This document shows, piece after piece, positions 9,059 to 18,389 of a DNA stretch of 63,311 nucleotides (positions are counted from its first letter, which is position 1; each line of letters begins with the position of its first letter). This DNA is from CAYFPO01 sp964345035 (GTDB lineage: Bacteria > Fidelibacterota > Marinisomatia > SCGC-AAA003-L08 > GCA-002704045). The translations under genes were made by a program, and so were the position numbers. The notes beneath the pieces were generated by a model. It saw nothing but the letters and a program-made list of their open reading frames with translations, had not been told where the DNA came from and searched no databases. The stretch lies in NCBI GenBank assembly GCA_964345035.1, contig CAYFPO010000009.1:1-63311 (forward strand). Direction: 5' to 3'.

Positions 9059-9833
9059 TTTCTTCCAGGAATTCCAGAATATTTTGAATTTCTGGCAGTG
9101 AGGGTAGTTGATTTTGAATTTCTTCAATAGCTTTTGTTAAATTAAATTCAGACCGATAAATTAAATTATATGCTGCCTTTATGTTCTTCCTGACCTCTGG
9201 TTTGAATCCTTTTCGGCGTAAACCTATAGAATTAATTCCATTAAATTTTAATGGTTCCCCTGCAGCAAGTACGTAAGGTGGAACATCCTGAACTGCTCTA
9301 AAACCACCTCCAATAAATGCATGATCACCAACTTTACAAAATTGATGCACCGGTGTCATTCCACCAATTGATGCATTATTTCCAACAGTAACATGCCCTC
9401 CTAATTGAACACCATTAGCAAGAATTGCGTTGTCTTTTACTTCACAGTCATGGCCAATATGTACATAAGCCATCAGCAATACATTGCTGCCAATGGTTGT
9501 TTCCCCTCTCTCTTTTGTGCCCCTATTCAATGTTGTATATTCTCTAATGGTAGTATTTTTTCCAATTGTTAATTTTGAAATTTCATTTTCAAATTTTATA
9601 TCCTGTGGAATTTCGCCAAGTACTGCACCTTGAAATACTCTGCAGTTTTTTCCAATAGTTGTATGGGATTTAATGATGCTATGGGAGAATATTGTAGTTC
9701 CTTCACCAATGTATGTATTGTCTTCAACTACAGAAAATGGCCCAATTGTTATATTGGGACTCAGTTCAGCTTTTTTACTAACTAATGCAGTAGGGTGAAT
9801 ATTGTTCTTAATTTCAGGATCTCCTGTCAACAA
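9036..9833 (-). CDS. lpxA: Acyl-ACP--UDP-N-acetylglucosamine O-acyltransferase
   Basis: First step of lipid A synthesis: transfers a 3-hydroxyacyl chain from ACP to UDP-GlcNAc. The protein is a left-handed beta-helix of hexapeptide repeats (IGPFSVV, IGEGTTI, IGKNCRV) with the catalytic His in MAYVHIGHDC and the C-terminal helical cap (GLRRKGFKPEVRKNIKAAY). The coordinate given uses the first in-frame TTG (265 residues), which has no visible ribosome site. A clear AGGAGA lies farther downstream and is correctly spaced for an ATT at 9812-9810, which would give a start at KNNIHPTALV, the usual LpxA N-terminus. The true start may therefore be the ATT. Confidence 0.95.
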   Translation of the reverse strand: MLTGDPEIKNNIHPTALVSKKAELSPNITIGPFSVVEDNTYIGEGTTIFSHSIIKSHTTIGKNCRVFQGAVLGEIPQDIKFENEISKLTIGKNTTIREYTTLNRGTKERGETTIGSNVLLMAYVHIGHDCEVKDNAILANGVQLGGHVTVGNNASIGGMTPVHQFCKVGDHAFIGGGFRAVQDVPPYVLAAGEPLKFNGINSIGLRRKGFKPEVRKNIKAAYNLIYRSEFNLTKAIEEIQNQLPSLPEIQNILEFLEESDRGIIS

Positions 9834-11229
9834 CCGTTGCCATCATTTGGGCTATAGCAACCACTTTATCGTCAACAAAAGCTCTTCCTTCAATTTTACA
9901 GGTGCCTAATCTGAACTTCAGTAGTGACACTTCAAAATAAATCTGATCTCCTGGAATGACTGACTTTTTAAACCGTGCTTTATCCACAGCGGTAAAATAC
10001 ATTAATTTGGTTTCAGGATTTTTTATTGAATTCAATACCAAAAATCCCCCTGCCTGAGCCATTGCCTCTAAAATCAACACTCCAGGCATAACAGGCTGTC
10101 CAGGAAAGTGCCCCTGATAAAATGGTTCATTTATTGTCACATTTTTAAGTGCTTTTACAACTTTTCCTGGTTCCACATCCAGTATTCTGTCAATCAATAA
10201 GAATGGATATCTGTGTGGCATAATTTGTAAAATAGCCTGTATATCAAACTTTGATGAATGGGTTTGTTGTTGTAGTTTTTTTGCTGCCAATTTCTGTGAA
10301 TAGGTTGATTTTATTTTTTTCACCAATTCAACATTTGCAGCGTGTCCACTTCTAGCCGCAATTACATGACCCCTGATTGGCAAGCCTAATAATGCAAGAT
10401 CGCCAATTAAATCCAATACTTTATGTCTAACAGGTTCATTTGGGAAACGAAGTTTTTCTCCATTGAGTATTCCATTTTTTCCGATGGAAACTTTTGACTT
10501 TATATTAAACAACTCTCGGATTGTCTCTACTTCATCATCCATAACTTCACGGTCAAGAAATACCAGGGCATTTCCCGTTGAACCTCCTTTGATCAACCCC
10601 GCTTCTTTTAATTCCATAATTTCAGAAAAAAAGCAAAAGGTACGTGCTGATGAATAATCTTTTATAAAATCTTCCTCTAGTGAATACATAGCAGTATATT
10701 GAGTACCAAGAGCTTCAACTCTATAGTCTGTCATAAATGTAACCCTGAATCTATCAGAGGGTAAGACATGAATATCTACACCACGGTCAGGCTCACTATA
10801 GGTAATGGTCCTGTCTATAATCAATTCATCTCTGTGAGCATTTTGTTCATCAATCCCCGCTTTCAACAAGACATCTACGAATGGTTTTGCGCTTCCATCC
10901 ATAACTGGCGGTTCCTTGCAGGTAAGTTCTATCAATATATTATCAATCTGCAACCCTACAACTGCTGCAAGTACATGCTCTACTGTATGGATTCTGTTGT
11001 TGTTTTGGCTGATTGTAGTACCTCGGGAAATATCAGTCACATGATCAATATCTGCTAATATTTCCGGAAAATTATCCAAATCCATTCGATGAAACCGGAT
11101 GCCTGTATTTGGTTGTGCGGGCTTAAATGTAGCCGTGGAATCCAATCCTGTATGTAGTCCGATACCAGTTACACTGACCTCTTTTTTGATAGATTTTTGA
11201 TAATTTGAATGTTGAATATTATTTGACAA
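9814..11229 (-). CDS. lpxC-fabZ: Bifunctional LpxC-FabZ: UDP-3-O-acyl-GlcNAc deacetylase / 3-hydroxyacyl-ACP dehydratase
   Basis: A natural fusion of 471 residues. The N-terminal LpxC part (about 1-305) is the zinc deacetylase that commits to lipid A. Its zinc ligands are visible as H85 (HTVEHVLAA), H269 and D273 (HKVLDLIGD), with catalytic H296 in RSGHAANVE. A Lys/Gln-rich linker of about 25 residues leads to FabZ (about 326-471) with MPHRYPFLLIDR, H374 (GHFPGQPVMPG) and E388. FabZ consumes the same 3-hydroxyacyl-ACP pool as LpxA, so the fusion links lipid A and fatty-acid flux. The fusion is well known in Bacteroidetes and relatives. TTG start; it overlaps lpxD by 11 bases. Confidence 0.97.
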   Translation of the reverse strand: MSNNIQHSNYQKSIKKEVSVTGIGLHTGLDSTATFKPAQPNTGIRFHRMDLDNFPEILADIDHVTDISRGTTISQNNNRIHTVEHVLAAVVGLQIDNILIELTCKEPPVMDGSAKPFVDVLLKAGIDEQNAHRDELIIDRTITYSEPDRGVDIHVLPSDRFRVTFMTDYRVEALGTQYTAMYSLEEDFIKDYSSARTFCFFSEIMELKEAGLIKGGSTGNALVFLDREVMDDEVETIRELFNIKSKVSIGKNGILNGEKLRFPNEPVRHKVLDLIGDLALLGLPIRGHVIAARSGHAANVELVKKIKSTYSQKLAAKKLQQQTHSSKFDIQAILQIMPHRYPFLLIDRILDVEPGKVVKALKNVTINEPFYQGHFPGQPVMPGVLILEAMAQAGGFLVLNSIKNPETKLMYFTAVDKARFKKSVIPGDQIYFEVSLLKFRLGTCKIEGRAFVDDKVVAIAQMMATVVDRRS

Positions 11230-12256
11230 TTTGAGAATCCTCTAATAATTCTAAAAGTTTTTCCAGTTTTCTGATTCGTTTTTGTAAAGCCGGTAACTGG
11301 GTGATAGCAATATCCTGTTTAATTCGATCAGGATGGTTTCTTGCAGGGATTCCAGATATAAATGAACCATCAGGAACTGATTTATACACGGCAGATTTAG
11401 ATGCTATCACGGTTTTACTGCCAATAGATATATGATCTATAATTCCAACCTGCCCGGCAATTGTTACCCAATCACCAACTTTTGTACTGCCGCCAATCGC
11501 CGTGCACCCGGCTATTAAACAATTTTTTCCAATAATTACATTATGTGCAATTTGAATCATATTATCCATTTTAGTACCTGAACCGATGACTGTTTTATCA
11601 AAAGTGGCTCTGTCTATACAGCAATTGGCACCTATCCAAACGTCATGTTCAATTATCACAGTCCCAATTTGTGGAATTTTATGGTGTTTTTGATTATCTG
11701 TGGTCCATCCAAAACCATCTGCACCAATAACAGTTCCTGAATCAATATGAACATGATCTCCAACATTACAATTTGAATAAACTGTTACATTAGATTGAAT
11801 TACACAATCTTTACCAATTGTGGTATTTTCACCAATGAATGTACCCGCCCCAATCAATGTTCCCTTACCAACAGATACATTTTTTTCAATTACAACATTT
11901 GGTCCAATTGTTACATCTTTTGGGATTTTAACAGATTCACAAATAACTGCAGATTGATGAATTCCCTGATATCCTGTTGTACCAGGGTTCAAAGTTTCCA
12001 AAACCTTGGCAAATGCAAGATTGGGGTTTTCAACTCTTATTACTGTTTTTCCGGTTGTGGAAATTGTTAGATTTTTTTCTATAATGATAACTGATGCTTT
12101 GGTATTTTCTAAAAATTGTCTATATTTTGGATGTCCTAAAAACGAAATACAGTTTTTTTTCCCTTCCTTCAAGTTGCAGGCACCGGAAATTGTAATATCG
12201 GGATTCCCCTCGAGCTTACCATTAATTATCTGCGCAATATCTATTGCTGAAATCAA
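11219..12256 (-). CDS. lpxD: UDP-3-O-acylglucosamine N-acyltransferase
   Basis: Third step of lipid A synthesis; adds the N-linked 3-hydroxyacyl chain. The 345-residue protein has the N-terminal uridine-binding domain (IINGKLEGNPDITISGA), a long hexapeptide-repeat beta-helix, the conserved GADGFGW and IGANCCIDRAT blocks, and the catalytic His in MIQIAHNVIIGKNC. A C-terminal helix (LPALQKRIRKLEKLLELLED) is typical. It starts at TTG behind an AGGG-type site and lies 12 bases after skp. Confidence 0.96.
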   Translation of the reverse strand: MISAIDIAQIINGKLEGNPDITISGACNLKEGKKNCISFLGHPKYRQFLENTKASVIIIEKNLTISTTGKTVIRVENPNLAFAKVLETLNPGTTGYQGIHQSAVICESVKIPKDVTIGPNVVIEKNVSVGKGTLIGAGTFIGENTTIGKDCVIQSNVTVYSNCNVGDHVHIDSGTVIGADGFGWTTDNQKHHKIPQIGTVIIEHDVWIGANCCIDRATFDKTVIGSGTKMDNMIQIAHNVIIGKNCLIAGCTAIGGSTKVGDWVTIAGQVGIIDHISIGSKTVIASKSAVYKSVPDGSFISGIPARNHPDRIKQDIAITQLPALQKRIRKLEKLLELLEDSQIVK

Positions 12257-12268
12257 AATATAAATTCC

Positions 12269-12790
12269 CTAATTAGATGAAGATCCGGAAGCTCTTTTTA
12301 ACTCTTTTAAAACTTCTTCAGTCAAATCGTGGGCATCTAATGCATAAACAATTGCTCCGGATACTGCATCGAATACATAGTCATATCCTTTTTGAGAGGC
12401 TATTGATTTTATTGCAGCATCCACTTCTTCTAATACAGGTGCAAGTAACTGACTCTGTTTTCGAAAGATTTCCCCTTCAGGACCAAATTTCTTTAATTGA
12501 AATTCCTGAATATCCTTTTCCATCTGGATCATTTCATACTGTTTTTCTTCTCTTCTACTTTCACTCATTAAAAGCCTTTGACGTTCAAACACCTGCTTTA
12601 GACTGTCAAGCTGATTCAACATTCCGTTATATTCTGATTCCAGTTTTCGCTGTTCTTTTTCAAGTTCAACCTGCACATCCCTTACATTTTCATATTCACT
12701 CATGATTTTGTTCGAGTCTATGTATCCTATTTTTACGTCTGCAAAAACCAAAACCGGCAGACTTACCAGTATTATTCTTATTATTTTCAT
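12269..12790 (-). CDS. skp: OmpH/Skp-family periplasmic chaperone
   Basis: A 173-residue periplasmic protein with a signal peptide (MKIIRIILVSLPVLVFA) followed by KIGYIDSNKIMSEYENV, the standard OmpH opening. The middle is a long charged coiled coil (about residues 35-110), which forms the prongs that hold unfolded outer-membrane proteins. The C-terminal YDYVFDAVSGAIVYA strand is the trimerisation part. It lies between bamA and lpxD, the conserved location of skp, and hands clients to BamA. Confidence 0.9.
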   Translation of the reverse strand: MKIIRIILVSLPVLVFADVKIGYIDSNKIMSEYENVRDVQVELEKEQRKLESEYNGMLNQLDSLKQVFERQRLLMSESRREEKQYEMIQMEKDIQEFQLKKFGPEGEIFRKQSQLLAPVLEEVDAAIKSIASQKGYDYVFDAVSGAIVYALDAHDLTEEVLKELKRASGSSSN

Positions 12791-12817
12791 TTCTTCGCTG
12801 TTACTCCTTCTTATTCA

Positions 12818-15235
12818 TTAAAATGGCAATCCAAAAATTATATGATAATTCCAACCCTGTGGCAGTTTATCACCATCATAGGTTGTATCATCAAATCCAT
12901 ATCCCATATCAAATCCCAACATCCCTAACATGGGCATAAATGTTCTTATTCCAACTCCTGCAGATCTTTTAAGATCAAAAGGATCAACAATATCAAATCC
13001 TGACCAGTTATTGCCTAATTCAGTGAATAATAGCCCATACACTGTTGGAGCTTCAGAAAACTGATACCGCAATTCCAGGCTGTATTTTATAATTATGTTG
13101 CCTCCTCTCGGTCTTGTGATTCCAAAAGGACCAATTGTATTATCCTGATATCCCCTTAACATCTCACCGTAGGGAATTCCACTTCCACCTAGAAAAAATC
13201 GTGTTCCGGGGGGAATAATGGATCTTTCACCTTCAGATACCGGAATACTCTTAATTACACCAGTTTTTGCATTCTGGCGTAACACTAATTTACCAATAAT
13301 TGGGCTAAACCAGTTAAAATCAAATTCGTGTTTATGATAATCTTCCTCACCACCAAGGAATGATCCAGACAAGGTAGATTTCCAGGTAAAATTGGAACCG
13401 AATGATGGATATTCTGGGTGATTTCTACTATCTCTTGATATAATTTGGGTAATAGACCGTCCAGATGTTGAAAAATATGGTACCCCGTCATCGGATATTG
13501 TGATTGAACTTTCTATACTGGATCCAAAATAATTTGTTAAATCAGATATAGCAGATGAAAAGTATCTGCTGCTTGATGTACTGACTACCCAAGTACCGTG
13601 GAAAAACCTGTCAGGCCATTTAAACTGTCGACCCCATCTCGCTGATCCGCTAATCTGATAAATATCGAATGGCAAATAAGTACCTTGACCCCTTCCCCGT
13701 TCCGAATAAAATACTGAAACACCGATGAGATTTCTTGTATCCAAAACTCCCGGATCAATAAAACTAAGGGACATGGACTGAAAACTTGCACCGGTATTGG
13801 CGGTTGATGAACTAAATGTAGGTTGATTAAATGAAGTGCTCGCATTTACTCCCCTTTGATAACTGATAGAAAGATTTTGACCTCTTCCACGAAAATTTGG
13901 AAATTCAAATGCTCCGCCACCAGTTAGACCATAGAATCCATTGTATCCCATTGAGAATTGTGCCTGACCGGTCTGTTTTTCTTCAAGATCAATCAATATA
14001 TCAATCTGTGTCTCATCTACTGGTTTTACATTCGGAATAACATTTTGAAAATAATTCAACATCATAATATCCCGTAGTCCATCTATCAATTTATTCTGAT
14101 TAAATGTATCACCAGGATAAAAGTGCAGCCTTCTTCTTACAACATTTTCATGGGTTTTTTCATTTCCACCAATAACTATTTTACGTATATATACAATTTC
14201 ATTTTCAACAATGTTAAATTGAATATCCAATGAATCAATACCTACCGGAATAATGGTTGGTTCAATTTGTGAATAGAAATATCCGTCATCCCTGTATAAT
14301 GGATTTACTTCATTCGCTAAAGCTATTTCAAAATCTTCTTTATTAAATATATCACCAGATTCCATCCCCAATCTGTTATTCAACCTCTGATCTGAGTGCA
14401 CAAAATTACCTTCCCAGACTATATTCCTGATATGGTACTGGGGACCTTCATAAAGTTCAATTGAAATTATTATTCCATTACCATTATCAGTGAATGTTAC
14501 TTCTGAATTTGTGATATAAAAATCATTATATCCATTTCTTTGGTAAAAAGAAATTAATGAATTCTTATCCTCTTCAAATTTATCTTTATTGTAACCACCT
14601 CTCCATGGCATATACCATTTTCTTGGTTTAGTTTCCTTTAGTTGTTTTAATATTTTCTTATCCTTGATGGCAGAATTTCCGGAAATCTGGATATCATGGA
14701 TTTTTACTTTTTTACCCTCAGTAATTTTAAATTTAAGGTTTTTGGAATATCCTAAATTCCCTGTACTGAAAGATGTATCAATCTCTACATTGTGGTAATG
14801 ATCCTCTTTGTAGGCTTTTTTAATTGACTGAATTGAATTAAAAATCACATGTTCTGATAATATCTGCCCTGGTTGGAGTTCAATTTTTTCTTTCAGTGTA
14901 TTATCACTGATTTTTTTATTTCCTGTAAATTCAATCTTATCCAGTATGGGAATTTCTTCCACTTCAATCAACAATATTATTCCTTCAATTGATTCTTCTT
15001 CTATATAAATTTGAATATCGCCAAATCTACCTAATTTCCACAGGTTTTTAACACTTTTCTGGATATCTTCAATATCAATCTCCTTTCCGGGCCATAATCT
15101 TGCATTCCGTAATATATCTTCATCAGAAATGCGGATATTCCCTTCAACAGTAACATCCAAAACCTGAATTTTCTCTGGTGATTGCCCGATGGTTTGGGAG
15201 ATTAAAAGACAAATTGTCATTACAAAATATTTCAC
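12818..15235 (-). CDS. bamA: Outer-membrane protein assembly factor BamA (Omp85)
   Basis: Central component of the BAM complex, inserting beta-barrels into the outer membrane. After a signal peptide come five POTRA-like modules (IQVLDVTVEGNIRISDEDIL, ILDKIEFTGNKKIS, KVKIHDIQISGNSAI, YHIRNIVWEGN, VYIRKIVIGGNEKT), then a 16-strand barrel of about 380 residues. The barrel contains LRGY-type loop 6 (MLRGYQDNTIG) and ends FGLPF with the C-terminal Phe. A TTG at 15295 would add 20 residues inside uppS; the GTG at 15235 starts directly at the signal peptide, just past the uppS stop, and is preferred (805 residues). Confidence 0.95.
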   Translation of the reverse strand: MKYFVMTICLLISQTIGQSPEKIQVLDVTVEGNIRISDEDILRNARLWPGKEIDIEDIQKSVKNLWKLGRFGDIQIYIEEESIEGIILLIEVEEIPILDKIEFTGNKKISDNTLKEKIELQPGQILSEHVIFNSIQSIKKAYKEDHYHNVEIDTSFSTGNLGYSKNLKFKITEGKKVKIHDIQISGNSAIKDKKILKQLKETKPRKWYMPWRGGYNKDKFEEDKNSLISFYQRNGYNDFYITNSEVTFTDNGNGIIISIELYEGPQYHIRNIVWEGNFVHSDQRLNNRLGMESGDIFNKEDFEIALANEVNPLYRDDGYFYSQIEPTIIPVGIDSLDIQFNIVENEIVYIRKIVIGGNEKTHENVVRRRLHFYPGDTFNQNKLIDGLRDIMMLNYFQNVIPNVKPVDETQIDILIDLEEKQTGQAQFSMGYNGFYGLTGGGAFEFPNFRGRGQNLSISYQRGVNASTSFNQPTFSSSTANTGASFQSMSLSFIDPGVLDTRNLIGVSVFYSERGRGQGTYLPFDIYQISGSARWGRQFKWPDRFFHGTWVVSTSSSRYFSSAISDLTNYFGSSIESSITISDDGVPYFSTSGRSITQIISRDSRNHPEYPSFGSNFTWKSTLSGSFLGGEEDYHKHEFDFNWFSPIIGKLVLRQNAKTGVIKSIPVSEGERSIIPPGTRFFLGGSGIPYGEMLRGYQDNTIGPFGITRPRGGNIIIKYSLELRYQFSEAPTVYGLLFTELGNNWSGFDIVDPFDLKRSAGVGIRTFMPMLGMLGFDMGYGFDDTTYDGDKLPQGWNYHIIFGLPF

Positions 15236-15239
15236 CAGA

Positions 15240-15983
15240 TTATACCTGCTCACTGATCTTTCCAAATCGTCTTTCTCTTTTTTGAAAATCTTCAATTGCT
15301 TCGATGAGTTTTTCTTCCTTGAAATCAGGCCAATATGTATCTGTAATATAAAGTTCAGTATATGCGATCTGCCATAACATAAAATTACTGATTCGTAACT
15401 CCCCTCCCGTTCGTATTAATAAATCGGGGTCACTATATTCGTCCAATGCAATTTTGGATTGAAAATACGATTCATTTACATCTGTAGGTGAGATTTTTCC
15501 ATTTAATGTTTCTTCACATAATTTTTTACAGATTTCTGTTATTTCCTGTCTGCCTCCGTAATTAACCGCAAGATTCAGATTTAAGCCCGTGTTTTCAGAT
15601 GTTTCTTCCATTGCTTCCTGTAGCTCTCTGTAAATCTTTTCAGGCATATTTTGGATATCCCCAATTGTTGTAAATCGAACATTGTTCTCGTGAAGGTTGG
15701 TTACTTCTTTTCGAATAGTTTTTACCAGTAGGGTCATTAATGCTTTTATTTCTGATTTGGGGCGTTTCCAATTTTCGGATGAAAATGTATATAAGGTCAA
15801 TTTTTGGACACCTATTTCACCGCAGTACTGTGTAATCTTCCTAACAGTTTTCACACCTTCTCTGTGCCCTTCAATCCGAGAGAGATTCCTGGATTTTGCC
15901 CATCTGCCATTTCCATCCATAATTATAGCGATATGGGATGGTATAGATAAAAATTTATCTGTATGGTTTTTAGAATTCTTCAT
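15240..15983 (-). CDS. uppS: Undecaprenyl diphosphate synthase (cis-prenyltransferase)
   Basis: Elongates farnesyl diphosphate with IPP to the C55 lipid carrier for peptidoglycan and surface polysaccharides. Signature IAIIMDGNGRWAK with catalytic D23, then GHREGVKTVR, LTLYTFSSENWKRP, NLAVNYGGRQEI, DLLIRTGGELRISNFMLWQ and the C-terminal YWPDF. At 247 residues it is normal in length. The usual downstream partner cdsA is absent; bamA follows directly. It overlaps the upstream zinc-ribbon gene by 4 bases. Confidence 0.97.
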   Translation of the reverse strand: MKNSKNHTDKFLSIPSHIAIIMDGNGRWAKSRNLSRIEGHREGVKTVRKITQYCGEIGVQKLTLYTFSSENWKRPKSEIKALMTLLVKTIRKEVTNLHENNVRFTTIGDIQNMPEKIYRELQEAMEETSENTGLNLNLAVNYGGRQEITEICKKLCEETLNGKISPTDVNESYFQSKIALDEYSDPDLLIRTGGELRISNFMLWQIAYTELYITDTYWPDFKEEKLIEAIEDFQKRERRFGKISEQV

Positions 15984-16387
15984 TTTTGATAAAGTTCTGC
16001 TTGGTGATGACTAAACCCGGATAGAAATTGTATACCTGAAGCTCCTCTAAATTCAGTTGAGCACCGGTAGCATACACCCACATCCGGAATAAATTTCATT
16101 AATATTAAATCAATCAATGCAAAAATCAACAGGAACACATAACTGATCATGATGGCAAGAACGGCACCACAACCGATTATTATCAATCCGATTAGTTGGT
16201 TAAAATCTTTCCTTTTAAAAAAACCTGTGTTTTGGCATACGGGACAAGGATTTTCATACTGCCAATCTTTATGAATAGTTCCCAAGTCTGTATTACAGTT
16301 TTTACAATTAATCATACATTCTTTTTCTACTGACATCCTGAAATATTTACCACAATTGCCACACTCAACACCAACATTCAGCATCAC
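15980..16387 (-). CDS. Small membrane protein with zinc-ribbon cysteines
   Basis: Not recognised as a named family. The 135-residue protein has four CxxC-type pairs: CGNC near residue 9, CKNC near 29, CPVC near 49 and CYRC near 109. Two hydrophobic helices lie between the third and fourth pairs (about residues 65-100). The spacing suggests one or two zinc ribbons on the cytoplasmic face flanking a membrane hairpin. It overlaps both neighbours by 4 bases (uppS and the eight-helix protein), so it is translated with them. A structural or sorting role at the membrane is conceivable but unsupported. Confidence 0.65.
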   Translation of the reverse strand: MMLNVGVECGNCGKYFRMSVEKECMINCKNCNTDLGTIHKDWQYENPCPVCQNTGFFKRKDFNQLIGLIIIGCGAVLAIMISYVFLLIFALIDLILMKFIPDVGVCYRCSTEFRGASGIQFLSGFSHHQAELYQK

Positions 16388-17178
16388 AGAATTAATCCAG
16401 TCTGAATCATATAATATTTATAAATCATTTCAGCCATAAGTATCATTACAAGATTTACATACAGAAGACCAGTAGCAGACTGTGTGGAATGCAGTTTCAC
16501 TGTTTTATATGTCAACAAATTAATAATCAATGCACCTATTATTCCAAAGAGAATGGCTATCCACAGGAAAACTCCTTCAAAGGATTGTAAATAATGGAGG
16601 ATGGAAATAGTACCAGAATTTTCAACTACTACTGAGGAGGTACCAATTTTCCAAAAATTCCAAAGTAATCTTATAATTAATATAATCCCCAAAGTAATTA
16701 CAGATTTTCGTATATATTCAATGGATAAGTTTACAACATTGAGATACCAGTGCCCCAATATCATGGAAAACGCCACACTGCTCAATGCAAGTGTGCCAAT
16801 GATAAAACCTGCAATTGTTAATCCCGGATAATGAAATTCACCTGCTGATACACTCGAAATCCAGAACCCGGCAATTGATAGAACAGTAATTATTGAAAGT
16901 GGAAATTTTTCCCTATTCCAAAAATACCAAGTTAATATGAACAGAAGTCCCAGCCATATTGCAATAACGAAATTAACAGATAATTGTATGAATTCAATAA
17001 GGGATAAACCGGATGTGAAAAATGAAACACAAATACCGCAGAATCCAATAATTATGGATAATCCCAGATTGAATTTAAAAAACCCTGTATCTATCTTTTC
17101 CTGAGGTATTAACCACAAAAACAGTGGATAACTCCATGCGAAATTCATAAATAGGATGGTTGTCATTTTTCCCACCAT
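16384..17178 (-). CDS. Polytopic inner-membrane protein of unknown function
   Basis: A 264-residue, highly hydrophobic protein with about eight predicted helices (for example LSIIIGFCGICVSFF, LSVNFVIAIWLGLLFIL, TLGIILIIRLLWNFW, LFGIIGALIINLLTY) and few charged residues except in loops. No catalytic or transporter motif is recognisable. It lies 6 bases after mrp and overlaps the zinc-ribbon gene by 4 bases. Conserved aromatic/His-containing segments (FHYPG, GHWYLNVVN) could bind a cofactor or lipid, but this is only a guess. Confidence 0.65.
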   Translation of the reverse strand: MVGKMTTILFMNFAWSYPLFLWLIPQEKIDTGFFKFNLGLSIIIGFCGICVSFFTSGLSLIEFIQLSVNFVIAIWLGLLFILTWYFWNREKFPLSIITVLSIAGFWISSVSAGEFHYPGLTIAGFIIGTLALSSVAFSMILGHWYLNVVNLSIEYIRKSVITLGIILIIRLLWNFWKIGTSSVVVENSGTISILHYLQSFEGVFLWIAILFGIIGALIINLLTYKTVKLHSTQSATGLLYVNLVMILMAEMIYKYYMIQTGLIL

Positions 17179-17184
17179 TGCAGA

Positions 17185-18210
17185 TTAAACTAATTTTGTA
17201 AGGTTTTCACCAATTTGATCAAATTCATTGGTTATTTTTGTACCCTCATTTGTCATAACAAACGGTGTGCCCACATCAGTTGATTCGGCAAGTTCAGGTA
17301 TTAAGGGAATTCTACCTAAAATTGGTACATTTAACCGCTTACTTTCGGTGTCGCCTCCTGAACCTTTAAAGATCTGTGTGGAAGCCTGGCAATGGGGGCA
17401 GATAAATTCAGTCATATTTTCTATTATTCCCAATACCTTTGTATTCACTTTTTTAAACATATCTGCACCTTTTTTCACATCCAGGACCGCAAGATCCTGA
17501 GGGGTGGTAACTATTACAGCACCGGTTAAAGCAATTTTTTGAACTAATGTCAGTTGGATATCACCCGTCCCCGGTGGTAAATCCAAAATCAGATAATCCA
17601 GATCTCCCCAGACAACATCTTCAAAAAATTGCCCGGTCATTCGTGCTACCATAGGTCCTCTCCAAATAGCAGGTGATGTATTTCCACTGATAAATCCGAA
17701 TGACATCAATTTCAAATTGAATCGTTCAATAGGATAGAGCTTACCTTCCTGTGTGACTTTTGGCTTAATTGTATTTCCAATTATCATTGGCAGACTGGGA
17801 CCATAAATATCCAGATCCAACAATCCTGTTTTATACTTTTTTGCTAATGTTGAAGCAAGGTTAATTGCTACTGTGGATTTACCTACCCCACCTTTAGCAC
17901 TTGCTACTGCAATAATATTTTTTACACCTGAAATCGGTTTTGCCTGCATCATTTGTGGACTACCATTAGGTTGTTGCTGTTGAATACGCACATTAACCGA
18001 TTTAATATTTCCGGTTTGTAACAATACAGATTCAATATTCCGTGTGAGTTCTGATAGTTTCGATGTATCTTCAGCATTCAGGGATATTGCAATATCAACT
18101 TTATCCAATTCAATGTTAATATTTTGTACCATTCCAAAGGACACTATATCTCTGCTAAACCCCGGATATTTAACTTGTTTTAATATTTCGAGTATTTCAG
18201 CCTGGTTCAT
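17185..18210 (-). CDS. mrp: Mrp/NBP35-family iron-sulfur carrier ATPase
   Basis: Cytoplasmic P-loop ATPase that carries and delivers 4Fe-4S clusters to apo-proteins. An N-terminal MIP18/DUF59 domain (residues 1-80) precedes the deviant Walker A SAKGGVGKST at about 105-113. LLDLDIYGPSLPMI, DYLILDLPPGTGD and the cluster-binding CPHC pair near residue 270 (ENMTEFICPHCQ) follow. At 341 residues it is standard. It is the first gene of the minus-strand envelope operon and faces a divergent MFS gene, so its promoter should lie within the 179-base gap upstream. Confidence 0.95.
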   Translation of the reverse strand: MNQAEILEILKQVKYPGFSRDIVSFGMVQNINIELDKVDIAISLNAEDTSKLSELTRNIESVLLQTGNIKSVNVRIQQQQPNGSPQMMQAKPISGVKNIIAVASAKGGVGKSTVAINLASTLAKKYKTGLLDLDIYGPSLPMIIGNTIKPKVTQEGKLYPIERFNLKLMSFGFISGNTSPAIWRGPMVARMTGQFFEDVVWGDLDYLILDLPPGTGDIQLTLVQKIALTGAVIVTTPQDLAVLDVKKGADMFKKVNTKVLGIIENMTEFICPHCQASTQIFKGSGGDTESKRLNVPILGRIPLIPELAESTDVGTPFVMTNEGTKITNEFDQIGENLTKLV

Positions 18211-18389
18211 AATTTTATTTTAATTTGGGGAATTTCCTGATCAATGAATGAATTTCCGGTATGCTAATCGACAAATATTATTTCGAGTATAGCTATTAAA
18301 ATTACGGTAATTTTCTAACGGATGACAAATTAAAAACCGGTAGTCTTTCATGAATCTGTAATAACTTTGCACCTTTATTTAAAAACAAA
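18211..18389. promoter_or_regulatory. Divergent intergenic region between mrp and the MFS gene
   Basis: No gene was seen. Both flanking genes start here and diverge, so promoters for each are expected. On the plus strand TAACTTTG at 18362-18369 fits the TAnnTTTG -7 element described for Bacteroidetes. No convincing TTTG -33 element lies at the right distance, so the promoter call is weak. Confidence 0.3.
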
